The notes beneath the pieces were generated by a model, which did no database searches, had not been told where the DNA came from, and worked only from the letters and a program-made list of their open reading frames with translations. Shown one piece after another: positions 35,539 to 44,537 of a stretch of DNA of 64,000 nt. Position 1 is the stretch's first letter; every line of letters starts with the position of its first letter. Made by a program: the position numbers and the translations under genes. Source of the stretch: JAVKSL01 sp039583695. GTDB lineage: Bacteria; Actinomycetota; Acidimicrobiia; Acidimicrobiales; JAJPHD01. The stretch is taken from NCBI GenBank assembly GCA_039583695.1, contig JAVKSL010000007.1, positions 10,535-74,534 of the forward strand, in the 5' to 3' direction.

Positions 35539-38490
35539 ATGACATCAGAAGCCGCGTACCCGCCCTTGGACCACCAAGACCACACCCCATTCCTGCGCCG
35601 TCATATCGGACCGAGCGAGGCCGAGCAGGACGAGATGCTTTCCTACCTGGGCTATTCCTCCCTGGACGAGATGACCAAGGCCGCGGTGCCCGACTCGATC
35701 CTGAGCCGCGAGAGCGGTGACCTGGCCCACGCGCATTCCGAGGAGGAGGTGCAGGGTCGCCTCCAAGAGATCGCCAGGCAGAACCGGTCAATGACCCAGA
35801 TGATCGGCCTGGGCTACTACGACACCATCATGCCCGGAGTGATCCGGCGCAACGTGCTGGAGAACCCGGCCTGGTACACCGCCTACACCCCTTACCAGGC
35901 TGAGATCTCCCAGGGACGCCTGGAGGCACTCCTGGTGTTCCAGACGATGGTCTCAGACCTCACCGGCCTTCCCGTCGCCAACGCATCACTGCTCGACGAG
36001 GCCACCGCGGCGGCCGAAGCAATGACCCTGTGCCTGCGACATGCGCCGGCGGGCGGGCAGCCCCCGACTTTTGTGGTAGACGCCGATTGCCTGCCGCAGA
36101 CGGTCGCCGTCCTGCGGACCCGGGCTGAGCCGCTTGGCATCAAGCTGGTGGTGTCGGACCTCTCCGATGGCGCGGTCGGCCTCCTCGCGGAGTGGGAGGT
36201 CGGCGCCGGCTTGCCGGAAGGCGACATCGCCGGCGTCCTGCTCCAGTACCCCGGAGCCTCTGGGGCGGTCCGCGACCTGGCGCCCTTGGTGGGCGTAGCG
36301 CACGAGCGGGGCGCCCTTGTCGTCGTGGCGGCTGACCCCCTGGCGCTGTGCGTCCTGCGACCGCCCGGCGAGCTGGGGGCCGACGTGGCCGTCGGGGTGA
36401 CCCAGCGCTTCGGTGTGCCGCTCGGCTTCGGCGGCCCCCACGCCGCCTACATCGCCGTTCGAGGGGGCCTCGAGCGCTCCCTGCCCGGCCGGGTGGTTGG
36501 AGTGTCGCGAGACTCAGAGGGCAATCAGGCGCTCCGACTCGCCCTTCAGACCAGGGAACAGCACATTCGCCGGGATAGGGCCACCAGCAACATCTGTACA
36601 GCGCAGGTCCTCCCCGCGGTGCTGGCCGCGATGTACGCGGTCTACCACGGCCCGGACGGTCTCCGCCAGATCGCCGAGCGAGCCCATCTCCATGCCGCCG
36701 CACTGGCAGCACAGCTGGAACGGGCGGGTATCGAGGTTGTGCACCCCGTGTTCTTCGACACGGTTGTAGCCCGAGTGCGGGGGGGCGCGGGCAAGGTGGT
36801 GGCCGCGGCGGCGGGCTCCGGGGTGAACCTCCGCCTGGTGGACGATGACCACGTGGGGATCGCTTGTGACGAGCGAACCACCACCGAGGACCTCAGTACC
36901 TGCCTGGCCGCCTTCGCCGCCCCACCCAGCGGGCCTCAGGCGCTCGCCGGCCCCCAGGCGCTCGCCGGCTCCCAGGCGCTCGCCGGCCCCCAGGCGCTCG
37001 CCAGCCCCCTCCCGCCTGAGCTGCGCCGGACAAGCCAGTATCTGGTCCACCCGGTCTTTCACCGGCATCGCTCCGAGACGTCGATGCTGCGCTACCTGCG
37101 CCAGCTCGCGGACCGCGACCTTGCCCTCGACCGGGGCATGATCCCCCTCGGCTCGTGCACCATGAAGCTGAACGCAACCTTCGAGATGGAGCCGATCACC
37201 TGGCCCGAGCTGGCCGGGATTCACCCGTTCGCCCCGGCAGCCCAGACTCAGGGCTACGCCCGCCTGATAGCCGACCTCGAGGACTGGCTGGGCGCCATCA
37301 CGGGCTACGACGCGGTCTCCCTGCAGCCCAACGCCGGCTCGCAGGGTGAGCTGGCCGGCCTGCTTGCTATCCGGGCACACCAGGCCGCCCTGGGCGAAGG
37401 CAAGCGCGACGTGTGCCTGATCCCCTTGTCCGCGCACGGCACCAACGCCGCGAGCGCCATCCTGGCGGGGATGCGGGTCGTGCCCGTGGCCTGCGACGAG
37501 CACGGAAACGTGGACACCTCGGACCTGGCGGCCAGGATCGCCGAGCACGCCCCATCGCTCAGCGCCCTGATGGTCACCTACCCCTCCACCCACGGTGTCT
37601 ACGAGGACGGGATCGTCGAGGCCTGCAGGGCGGTCCACGACGCGGGCGGCCAGGTCTACCTGGACGGTGCCAACCTGAACGCCCTCATGGGCATGGTGGA
37701 CCTGCGGGCGATCAGCTCCGACGTCTCCCACCTGAACCTGCACAAGACCTTCTGCATCCCCCACGGCGGCGGGGGGCCGGGCGTGGGTCCGGTCGCGGTG
37801 CGCCAGCACCTGGCCCCTTACCTGCCCTCAGACCCGTTCCATCCCGAGCCTGGCCAGGCCAGCCCCGGCCCGATCGCGGCTACCCCCTGGGGTTCGGCAG
37901 GGGTGCTCCCGATCACCTGGGCCTACATCTGCCTGATGGGCTCCGACGGGCTGCAGCGAGCCAGCCAGGTGGCCGTACTGTCGGCGAACTACCTGGCCAA
38001 GCGCCTCTCGGCGCACTTCCCGACCCTGTACACCGGCCGGGCTGGGCTGGTGGCTCACGAGTGCATCCTCGACCTGCGCCCGTTGACCCGGGCGACGGGT
38101 GTCACGGCCACGGACGTGGCGAAACGGCTCATCGACTACGGCTTCCACGCCCCCACGGTGTCGTTCCCCGTAGCCGGCACGTTGATGGTCGAGCCGACCG
38201 AGAGCGAGGACCGCGCTGAGCTGGACCGGTTCTGCGAGGCCATGGCAGCCATCCGCGCCGAGATCGACCAGGTGGCGGCGGGGCGCTGGCCTGCCGACGA
38301 CAACCCGCTCAAAGGGGCGCCCCACACGGCCACCAGCCTGGCGGCCGACTGGGCCCACCCCTACAGCCGCACGGAGGCGGCCTTTCCGGTCGAATCCATC
38401 CGCCGGGCCAAGTACTGGCCCCCCGTCGGCCGGGTGGACGAGGCGTGGGGCGACCGGCACCTGCTCACCACGCTCCCTCCAGAGGAATAG
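35539..38490 (+). CDS. gcvP: Glycine dehydrogenase (decarboxylating), P protein
   Basis: 983 residues, full-length single-chain P protein. PFLRRHIGPSEAEQDEML opens the protein; MIGLGYYDTIMPGVIRRN and NPAWYTAYTPYQAEISQGRLEAL follow. The second half contains IPLGSCTMKLNATFEMEPITW and the PLP lysine in LNLHKTFCIPHGGGGPG (K736). P protein decarboxylates glycine and transfers the aminomethyl group to lipoyl-H protein. GGGAGG precedes the ATG by three bases. Four 18-bp repeats at 36934-37005 insert QALAGPQALAGSQALAGPQALA between the two halves. gcvT follows at once; gcvH and gcvL are not in the window. Confidence 0.96.
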   Translation: MTSEAAYPPLDHQDHTPFLRRHIGPSEAEQDEMLSYLGYSSLDEMTKAAVPDSILSRESGDLAHAHSEEEVQGRLQEIARQNRSMTQMIGLGYYDTIMPGVIRRNVLENPAWYTAYTPYQAEISQGRLEALLVFQTMVSDLTGLPVANASLLDEATAAAEAMTLCLRHAPAGGQPPTFVVDADCLPQTVAVLRTRAEPLGIKLVVSDLSDGAVGLLAEWEVGAGLPEGDIAGVLLQYPGASGAVRDLAPLVGVAHERGALVVVAADPLALCVLRPPGELGADVAVGVTQRFGVPLGFGGPHAAYIAVRGGLERSLPGRVVGVSRDSEGNQALRLALQTREQHIRRDRATSNICTAQVLPAVLAAMYAVYHGPDGLRQIAERAHLHAAALAAQLERAGIEVVHPVFFDTVVARVRGGAGKVVAAAAGSGVNLRLVDDDHVGIACDERTTTEDLSTCLAAFAAPPSGPQALAGPQALAGSQALAGPQALASPLPPELRRTSQYLVHPVFHRHRSETSMLRYLRQLADRDLALDRGMIPLGSCTMKLNATFEMEPITWPELAGIHPFAPAAQTQGYARLIADLEDWLGAITGYDAVSLQPNAGSQGELAGLLAIRAHQAALGEGKRDVCLIPLSAHGTNAASAILAGMRVVPVACDEHGNVDTSDLAARIAEHAPSLSALMVTYPSTHGVYEDGIVEACRAVHDAGGQVYLDGANLNALMGMVDLRAISSDVSHLNLHKTFCIPHGGGGPGVGPVAVRQHLAPYLPSDPFHPEPGQASPGPIAATPWGSAGVLPITWAYICLMGSDGLQRASQVAVLSANYLAKRLSAHFPTLYTGRAGLVAHECILDLRPLTRATGVTATDVAKRLIDYGFHAPTVSFPVAGTLMVEPTESEDRAELDRFCEAMAAIRAEIDQVAAGRWPADDNPLKGAPHTATSLAADWAHPYSRTEAAFPVESIRRAKYWPPVGRVDEAWGDRHLLTTLPPEE
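36934..37005. repeat. Four 18-bp in-frame tandem repeats in gcvP
   Basis: Units start at 36934, 36952, 36970 and 36988 and differ at one to two bases (core ccaggcgctcgccggc). They encode QALAGP/QALAGS repeats in the linker between the two P-protein halves. Confidence 0.92.
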
Positions 38491-38494
38491 AGCC

Positions 38495-39646
38495 TTGCCC
38501 GGCTCATCCTCCGTGCCCCTCAAAGCCCCGCGCCGCACCCCCCTCGACCCTGCGCACACAGCCCTGGGGGCCAAGATGGTCGACTTCGCCGGCTGGAGCA
38601 TGCCGCTGCGCTACACCAGCGAGACCGCCGAGCACCACGCCGTACGCCGGGCGGCGGGCCTGTTCGACGTTTCCCACATGGGTGAGATCGTGGTCGCAGG
38701 GCCACAAGCGGGTGCGGCCCTGGATCACGCCCTGGTTGGCGACCTGTCCGGCCTGGCGGTGGGGAGGGCGCGATATACCATGATCTGCGCCCCGGACGGG
38801 GGAGTGATGGACGACCTGGTCGTGTATCACCTGGACCACCTGCGATACCTGGTGCTGGCCAATGCCTCCAACACCTCCTCTGTGGTGTCGGCCCTGGAGC
38901 ACCGTTCAGGGGATCTCGACGCGGAGGTTGCGGACATGACCGACGACTACGCCCTGCTTGCTTTGCAGGGGCCGCGCTCGGCCGAGATCCTGTCGCCCCT
39001 GGTCGGCGAGGACCTGAGCGCGCTGCGCTACTACAGCTTTGCCCAGGTTCTGGTGGCGGAGCAGCCGGTCTTGCTCGCCCGCACCGGCTACACCGGCGAG
39101 GACGGCTTCGAGCTGCTGGTCCCGCCCCACCTGGCCGAGGATGTGTGGTGGGCACTGCTGGAGGCAGGAGGCCCGGCGGGATTGCTTCCTGCTGGTCTGG
39201 CCTGCCGGGACACGCTGCGCCTTGAGGCCGGGATGCCGCTGCACGGCCACGAGCTGCACCTGGGGGTGACCCCATACGAGGCTGGCCTGGGCCGGGTGGT
39301 CAAGCTGGACAAGCCAGGAGGCTTCGTCGGGGGGCCAGCACTTGCTTCCCGGGCCGCCACCGGGCCGCTCGCCACGCTGGTGGGGCTGGTCTCGGTGGGG
39401 GCGGGGCGGGTGGCCCGTCATGGCTCCGATGTGCTCGCAGCGGGGCCGGACCTCGGCGCTCGATCCCCGAAGATCGTCGGTACGGTCACCAGCGGCGCCC
39501 CCTCCCCGACTCTCGGCCGACCAATTGCGATGGCCTCGATGACCCCGGGCTGCGTCGAGGTGGGCTCGGTGGTGCAAGTCGATATCCGGGGCAGGCCGGA
39601 GCCGTTCGAGGTGGTGTCCCTTCCCTTCTACCGGCGCGAGGGGTAA
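38495..39646 (+). CDS. gcvT: Aminomethyltransferase, T protein
   Basis: 383 residues from TTG 38495, which has GAGGAA eight bases upstream; a GTG at 38513 is an alternative. T-protein motifs are GAKMVDFAGWSMPLRY, AGLFDVSHMGEI, VLLARTGYTGEDGFELLVP, GLACRDTLRLEAGMPLHGHEL and LDKPGGFVGGPAL. The enzyme takes the aminomethyl group from H protein to form methylene-tetrahydrofolate and ammonia. It is coupled to gcvP (four bases apart from its stop). Methylene-THF from here could feed the nearby MetF/MetE genes. Confidence 0.94.
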   Translation: MPGSSSVPLKAPRRTPLDPAHTALGAKMVDFAGWSMPLRYTSETAEHHAVRRAAGLFDVSHMGEIVVAGPQAGAALDHALVGDLSGLAVGRARYTMICAPDGGVMDDLVVYHLDHLRYLVLANASNTSSVVSALEHRSGDLDAEVADMTDDYALLALQGPRSAEILSPLVGEDLSALRYYSFAQVLVAEQPVLLARTGYTGEDGFELLVPPHLAEDVWWALLEAGGPAGLLPAGLACRDTLRLEAGMPLHGHELHLGVTPYEAGLGRVVKLDKPGGFVGGPALASRAATGPLATLVGLVSVGAGRVARHGSDVLAAGPDLGARSPKIVGTVTSGAPSPTLGRPIAMASMTPGCVEVGSVVQVDIRGRPEPFEVVSLPFYRREG

Positions 39647-39654
39647 TTCCCGCA

Positions 39655-39670
39655 AAAGTTGATCAACTTT
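39655..39670. promoter_or_regulatory. 16-bp perfect palindrome upstream of cysH (candidate operator)
   Basis: aaagttgatcaacttt reads the same on both strands. It is 28 bp upstream of the cysH GTG and followed by the AT-rich ggtattgtgctatcg, a possible -10 region. It is AT-rich in a GC-rich genome. A dimeric repressor/activator of sulfate assimilation is a reasonable inference; the protein is not identified. Confidence 0.6.
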
Positions 39671-39697
39671 GTCAGGTATTGTGCTATCGTGGTCCGG

Positions 39698-40360
39698 GTG
39701 AGCACAGCCGACATCGCCGAGGAGCTGGCCCAGGTAGCCGGAGCACTTGACGCGGCGACGGCTTCGGAGGTCCTGAGCTGGGCAAACGGGCGCTTTGGGG
39801 ACGGTTTGGTGATCGCCTCGTCCTTCCAGGACTGTGTCCTCATAGACCTGGCCACGGCGATCCGACCGGGTATCGAGGTGGTGTTCCTGGACACGGGTGC
39901 GCACTTCGCCGAGACCCTCGACTACGTCGAGGCGGTGAGGCAGCGCTACGACCTGAACCTGGTGGTCCTCACGCCGGGCACCGAGGCCGAGGACTGGCCC
40001 TGCGGGAGCCCCATGTGCTGCGAGCTGCGCAAGGTGGCCCCTCTCGTCGCCCATCTCGCCGACCGTCTGGCCTGGGCAACCGGGTTGCGCCGGGCAGACT
40101 CACCGCAGCGGGCTGGGGCCCCGGTGGTCTCCTGGGACGAGGGGCACGCAGTGGTCAAGCTGAACCCGCTGGCGGCCTGGTCGGACGCAGACATGGCCGC
40201 CTACATCGCGGACCACGAGCTTCCCGTTCACCCACTGACCAAGGCCGGGTACGCCTCCATCGGCTGTGCGCCGACCACCGTCCCGATTGGCGAGGGCCAG
40301 GACGCCCGGGCGGGACGCTGGCCTGGCAGCACCAAGACCGAGTGCGGGTTGCACCTCTAG
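39698..40360 (+). CDS. cysH: APS/PAPS reductase-like protein with an altered Fe-S motif
   Basis: 220 residues from GTG 39698 (VSTADIAEELAQVAG). The PP-loop-like domain has GLVIASSFQDCVLIDLA and VVFLDTGAHFAETLDYV, and the C-terminus has the catalytic KTECGLHL (C216). APS reductases bind [4Fe-4S] through a CC pair and a later C-x2-C; here C107-C108 and C190 are present but the fourth ligand is Thr (GCAPTT, T193). PAPS-type enzymes lack all of these cysteines, so this protein is intermediate. It reduces adenylyl-sulfate (or PAPS) to sulfite and heads the sulfate-assimilation operon; the absence of cysC in the operon favours APS as substrate. Confidence 0.85.
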   Translation: MSTADIAEELAQVAGALDAATASEVLSWANGRFGDGLVIASSFQDCVLIDLATAIRPGIEVVFLDTGAHFAETLDYVEAVRQRYDLNLVVLTPGTEAEDWPCGSPMCCELRKVAPLVAHLADRLAWATGLRRADSPQRAGAPVVSWDEGHAVVKLNPLAAWSDADMAAYIADHELPVHPLTKAGYASIGCAPTTVPIGEGQDARAGRWPGSTKTECGLHL

Positions 40361-40362
40361 GC

Positions 40363-42102
40363 ATGGAGTTCCTAGCTCCCTTCCGGGAGACCGCCGAGCT
40401 GAACAAGGTCGAGCACTGGAAGCTGGCCCGCCACCCTCTCGACGTCTACCGCTCCGTCATCGACACCTACTCCAAGGCCGGGCCGGAGGCAGTCGCTGGC
40501 GTGGAGGGGGAGCAGGAGCGGCTCAAGTGGGTGGGCATCTACCCCCAGCGCCAGGGCGGCGACGCCTACATGATGCGGGTGAAGGTGCCTGGCGGGCGCC
40601 TCAGCGCTGCGCAGGCCAGATGCATCGGACACATCGCCGACACCTACGGACGGAGCCCGTCCGGCTCGACAGCCTCGGAGGGCTGCTGCGACATCACCAC
40701 CCGCCAGGACATCCAGATCCACTGGATCAGCATGGCTGAGGTTCCGGAGATCTGGCGCCAGCTGGAGGACGTGGGCCTGACCACGCTCCAGGCCTGTGGC
40801 GACTCCGCCCGCAACGTTTTGTGCTGTCCAGTGGCCGGCATCGACGCCGAGGAGGCTTTTGACGCCTTCCCGGTCGCCCAGGCGGTCTCAGCATATTTCA
40901 CCGGCAACCGCGAGTACGCCAACCTGCCCCGCAAGTTCAAGATCAGCGTCACCGGGTGCCTCGACGACTGCGCGCAGGCCGAGATCAACGACATCGGCCT
41001 GTGGCCGGCCAGGGCGTCGGACGGGACCCTCGGGTTCAACGCGCTGGTCGGGGGCGGCTTGTCCGACGGGCCGCGCCTGGCCAGCGACATCGACGTGTTC
41101 GTGGCGCTGGACCAGGCGGTCGAGCTCACCCGGGCCATCGCGCAGACCTGGGGGGAGCTGGGCAACCGGGAGAACCGTGGCCAGTCCCGGATGCGCTACC
41201 TGGTCCAGGAGCTGGGGCCGGAGGGATTTCGCCAGGAGCTGAGCACGCGCTGCGCATTCGGGCTCCGCCCGGCTGGTGAAGCCCTCACCCGTCGCTACCG
41301 CGGCGACCACGTGGGAGTGCACCGCCAGCGACAGGCTGGCCTGTCCTATGTGGGGCTCAACGTCACGGTAGGGCGGATGGAGGGAAGCGGGCTCAGCGAG
41401 GTTGGGCGTCTGGCCGCGACCTACGGTGACGGAGGGATTCGGCTGACCACCGACCAGAACCTGATAATCACCGGGTTGCCCGACGAGCGCCTGGCTGACC
41501 TGTGGGGCGAGCCCGTGGTGAGGCTGCACTCGCCCAATCCGGGGCCCTTCGAGCGCGGCGCGGTGGCCTGCACCGGCAGCGAGTACTGCCGGTTTGCCAT
41601 CGTCGAGACCAAGGCCCGGATGGCGGCCTGGGCTCGCCAGCTGGACCAGGAGCTGAGCCGGGGTGGAGAACAGGTTGCCGGTGGCGCCGGGACAGCGGCG
41701 GCCGGGCCAGTGGCAGCCGGGACCGTGGCAGCCGGGCCAGTGGCAGCCGGCGCCCCGGGTCAGGCCCCAGCCGCCGGGATCGTGCGGATCCATCTGTCCG
41801 GCTGCTCGGCCAGTTGCGCCCAGCCCCAGATCGCGGACATCGGGCTTCGTGGGGACACAGCGAAGAGGGATGGCCGGGTCGTCGAAGCCCTGGACATCGG
41901 CCTGGGAGGCAGCCTCGGGACCGATGCGGGCTTCATCGACTGGGTGGCCGGCGCCATGCCGGCCGACGAGGTACCTGGCGCGCTTGCCCGGCTCCTGGTC
42001 AGCTACCAGGGACGACGTCACCCGGGGGAGCGCTTCTACGAGTGGGTCCGGCGCACCCCGGTCGAGCAGCTCCGAGCCGTGATCGCCGAGGCGGCAAACT
42101 GA
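40363..42102 (+). CDS. Siroheme sulfite (or nitrite) reductase
   Basis: 579 residues from ATG 40363, two bases after the cysH stop. Two ferredoxin-like half domains and two siroheme-binding domains are visible: ASEGCCDITTRQDIQIHW, NVLCCPVAG, KFKISVTGCLDDCAQAEINDIG, then the cluster motif C403-x5-C409 (ACTGSEYC) and C481-x3-C485 (SGCSASCAQPQIADIG) that hold the [4Fe-4S]-siroheme pair. The operon (cysH, cysD, cysN) favours sulfite over nitrite. A 15-bp repeat (41704-41748) inserts AAGPVAAGTVAAGPVAAG between the two Cys pairs. The electron donor may be the adjacent FrhB-like protein. Confidence 0.88.
   Translation: MEFLAPFRETAELNKVEHWKLARHPLDVYRSVIDTYSKAGPEAVAGVEGEQERLKWVGIYPQRQGGDAYMMRVKVPGGRLSAAQARCIGHIADTYGRSPSGSTASEGCCDITTRQDIQIHWISMAEVPEIWRQLEDVGLTTLQACGDSARNVLCCPVAGIDAEEAFDAFPVAQAVSAYFTGNREYANLPRKFKISVTGCLDDCAQAEINDIGLWPARASDGTLGFNALVGGGLSDGPRLASDIDVFVALDQAVELTRAIAQTWGELGNRENRGQSRMRYLVQELGPEGFRQELSTRCAFGLRPAGEALTRRYRGDHVGVHRQRQAGLSYVGLNVTVGRMEGSGLSEVGRLAATYGDGGIRLTTDQNLIITGLPDERLADLWGEPVVRLHSPNPGPFERGAVACTGSEYCRFAIVETKARMAAWARQLDQELSRGGEQVAGGAGTAAAGPVAAGTVAAGPVAAGAPGQAPAAGIVRIHLSGCSASCAQPQIADIGLRGDTAKRDGRVVEALDIGLGGSLGTDAGFIDWVAGAMPADEVPGALARLLVSYQGRRHPGERFYEWVRRTPVEQLRAVIAEAAN
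41704..41748. repeat. Three 15-bp in-frame tandem repeats in the sulfite reductase gene
   Basis: Units at 41704, 41719 and 41734 (gggccagtggcagcc with two substitutions in the middle unit). They lie between the codons of the two cluster-binding Cys pairs and lengthen a surface loop. Confidence 0.88.
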
Positions 42103-43673
42103 TGCCCAGACGGCGGGCTCAGCCAGCCCCGGTTCGCTCCACCCGGTCGATCCGCCAGGAGATGAACGGGATCGACGAGGCCCCGGGCAAGACCTGGTTC
42201 TGGGAGCTGGATGCGGGGGTGATCGATGCCGGGCGCTGTATCCAGTGCGGGACCTGCGTGGCGGTTTGTCCCTCGGGCTCCATCGGCGTCGACGCTCGCG
42301 GCCTGCCGCATCTGGTGAAGATGTGCACTGGCTGCTCGTTGTGCTGGGACTTCTGCCCCCGGGGCGGCCTGCGCTACGAGGCGACCTGGCCCAAGACCGA
42401 GGGAGCTGGCGGCGACGGCCTGGGCCTCGTCCAGGCCTCCTACACCGCCCGCTCACGCCGGGGTACCAGGGCGCAGGACGGGGGCATCGTCACTGCCATC
42501 CTGGCGGCTGGGCTGAGCGCCGGTGACCTGGACGGGGTGCTGCTCGCCCGGGAGAGCCCGACGGAGCGCTGGAAGGGGGTGGCCTACCTTGCCACGACCC
42601 CGGAGGAGGTGGCGGCGTGCGGGGGCAGCTTCTACAACCAGACGATGGGTCTCGCCAACCTGGACCTGCGCCAGCTCGACCTGCCAACCGACCCCAGGAT
42701 CGCCGTCGTGGGGACGCCGTGCCAGATCCAGGGGATAGCCGCCATGCGCTCGGCGGAATGGCGCCGCGGGTCGGCTCAGGTGGAGGCGGTGGTCCTCACC
42801 ATTGCCCTGCTGTGCACCAAGAGCTTCGACTACGAGGCTTTGATGCTCGGCGAGCTGGGGGCCAAGCGGGGAGTCGACCTGGACCAGGTCGGCAAGGTGG
42901 ATGTGATTCAGGGCAAGATGATCGTCGAGGACCGCGGGGGCCTGACGCTGATCTCCGAGCCGGTTCGGGACTTCCACGGGGCAGCGCTGGCGGGCTGCGA
43001 GGAGTGTGCTGACTTCCTGGGCCGGGGCGCCGACATCTCGGTGGGAAGTGTCGGGAGCCCCGACGGGTGGTCGAGCGTCCTGGTGAGGACCGACGCGGGG
43101 AAGAGCGCATTCTTGCGAGCCGCGCCGGAGATGGAGCTACGGGACCTGGAACGCCCTGAGGCGCTGGCCAAGCTGGACGCCTACGACCGCAAGGTGACTC
43201 TGGCCAGCATGCCCCGGGACTTCGACCCCGACGGGACGGCCTTCATCAGCTACCCCGAGCACGTGGCGGCTTATGCGGGCACCGAGAGGGCTCCGGCTCC
43301 GGATCGCCCGATCACCGGGCTCGCGGTGCTCGGGGACCCTGGCGACCACCCCGCCGCGAAGGACCTGGAGGTCCCCCCGGAGCCGCTCGACGAGCTCGAG
43401 CGGGTGCGGGCGCTGGTGCTGGAGTCCCCCGAGGCGTGGGGGCGCCTGGGGGCCTCGGGCGTCTGGATCACCGATGCTCTGTGGCCGTGGTGGGGCGAGG
43501 CCTTGGTGCAGGCGAAGATGACCAAGTCGGCGATGGACCAGGTGGTTGCGGGCTACCGGAGCGAGCTGTGGCTGTGGCTGATGGGCGAGCGCACCTGGGA
43601 GAGTGTCGCATCGGGCCTCGCCGGCAGGCTGGAACGCCGAGCGGCCCCTGCCGGCCCCGGTGAGGGCCTGTGA
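42102..43673 (+). CDS. Ferredoxin plus FrhB/FdhB-type (F420-binding-like) oxidoreductase
   Basis: 523 residues from ATG 42102, overlapping the sulfite reductase stop (TGATG). The N-terminal part has two [4Fe-4S] motifs: CIQCGTCVAVCPSG and CTGCSLCWDFCPRGG. The central part matches coenzyme F420 hydrogenase/dehydrogenase beta subunits: GGIVTAILAAGLSAGDLDGVLLAR, VGTPCQIQGIAAMR, and a further Cys-rich segment (LAGCEECADFLGRGADISVGSVG). Members oxidise F420H2 or pass electrons to F420. About 170 C-terminal residues have no clear match. Its position right after the sulfite reductase suggests that it supplies electrons to it, a split version of the fused F420-dependent sulfite reductase of methanogens. 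That role is inference. Confidence 0.8.
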   Translation: MPRRRAQPAPVRSTRSIRQEMNGIDEAPGKTWFWELDAGVIDAGRCIQCGTCVAVCPSGSIGVDARGLPHLVKMCTGCSLCWDFCPRGGLRYEATWPKTEGAGGDGLGLVQASYTARSRRGTRAQDGGIVTAILAAGLSAGDLDGVLLARESPTERWKGVAYLATTPEEVAACGGSFYNQTMGLANLDLRQLDLPTDPRIAVVGTPCQIQGIAAMRSAEWRRGSAQVEAVVLTIALLCTKSFDYEALMLGELGAKRGVDLDQVGKVDVIQGKMIVEDRGGLTLISEPVRDFHGAALAGCEECADFLGRGADISVGSVGSPDGWSSVLVRTDAGKSAFLRAAPEMELRDLERPEALAKLDAYDRKVTLASMPRDFDPDGTAFISYPEHVAAYAGTERAPAPDRPITGLAVLGDPGDHPAAKDLEVPPEPLDELERVRALVLESPEAWGRLGASGVWITDALWPWWGEALVQAKMTKSAMDQVVAGYRSELWLWLMGERTWESVASGLAGRLERRAAPAGPGEGL

Positions 43674-44518
43674 TCTGGGCGCTGCTCGACCCGCAAGTTG
43701 GCCACATGCTGACCAGCACGGCAGACCGGCTGGGCCTGGTGGCGAGCGGGCTGGTGGTGGGCCTGCTGGTCGGCCTCACCGGTGCCGGGGGAAGCTCGGT
43801 GCTCACCCCCTTGCTGATCCTGGTCTTCGGTCTCGGTGGCACCTCGGCCGTCGGGACTGACCTGGTCGCCTCGCTGGTGATGAAGCCGGTCGGTGGCTTG
43901 GTGCACCTTCATCATCGCACCGTCCGCATGGATATCGTGGCCTGGCTCGCCCTGGGCTCGGTACCTGGTGCCGTGCTCGGCGTGGTCCTGATCAGCCTGG
44001 CAGGGACCTCGGCGAGCTCGATCCTGCTTCCCCTGCTGGGCGCGGCCCTGCTGGCGACCGCCATCGCCATGGTCGCCCGAACCCGCCTGCGGGCGCGCGC
44101 GGTGAGGCGGGCGGGTGGTGCGTGGGCACTCAGGTGCGGCGGGACAGGCCATATTCCTCCAAAGGCGCTGGCCACCTTGGCGGTCGGGCTGTTTGGCGGG
44201 GTCGTGGTGGGGCTCACCTCGGTCGGATCGGGATCACTGATGGTGGTGAGCCTCACCATGCTCTACCCGGAGCTGACCATGGCCGAGCTGATCGGGACGG
44301 ATCTGGTCCAGGCGGTTCCCATGGTTGGGGCGGCGGCCCTCGGCCACCTGGTAACGGGCGGCGTGCAGCTCGGGGTTGCCGGAGCCCTGCTGATCGGGGC
44401 GGTCCCGGGCACGCTGATGGGGGCCCGGCTGTCGTCGCGCACCGACGGGCGCCTGGCCCGGGGGGCGCTGATTGCCGTCCTGGCTGCCACCGGAGTGAAG
44501 CTGATCTCGGCGCTATGA
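43670..44518 (+). CDS. TauE/SafE-family membrane permease
   Basis: 282 residues, seven to eight membrane helices, with the family repeat of about 110 residues: LVGLTGAGGSSVLTPLLIL early and VVGLTSVGSGSLMVVSLTML later, each with the V-G-T-D motif (SAVGTDLVASL; ELIGTDLVQAV). The family moves sulfur-containing organic anions or sulfite/sulfate. The GTG start overlaps the preceding stop (GTGA). In a sulfate-assimilation operon it could be the sulfate importer (as CysZ-like) or a sulfite exporter protecting against excess sulfite. Direction cannot be read from the sequence. Confidence 0.85.
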   Translation: MIWALLDPQVGHMLTSTADRLGLVASGLVVGLLVGLTGAGGSSVLTPLLILVFGLGGTSAVGTDLVASLVMKPVGGLVHLHHRTVRMDIVAWLALGSVPGAVLGVVLISLAGTSASSILLPLLGAALLATAIAMVARTRLRARAVRRAGGAWALRCGGTGHIPPKALATLAVGLFGGVVVGLTSVGSGSLMVVSLTMLYPELTMAELIGTDLVQAVPMVGAAALGHLVTGGVQLGVAGALLIGAVPGTLMGARLSSRTDGRLARGALIAVLAATGVKLISAL

Positions 44519-44537
44519 ACCAGAAAGGACCCTTACA

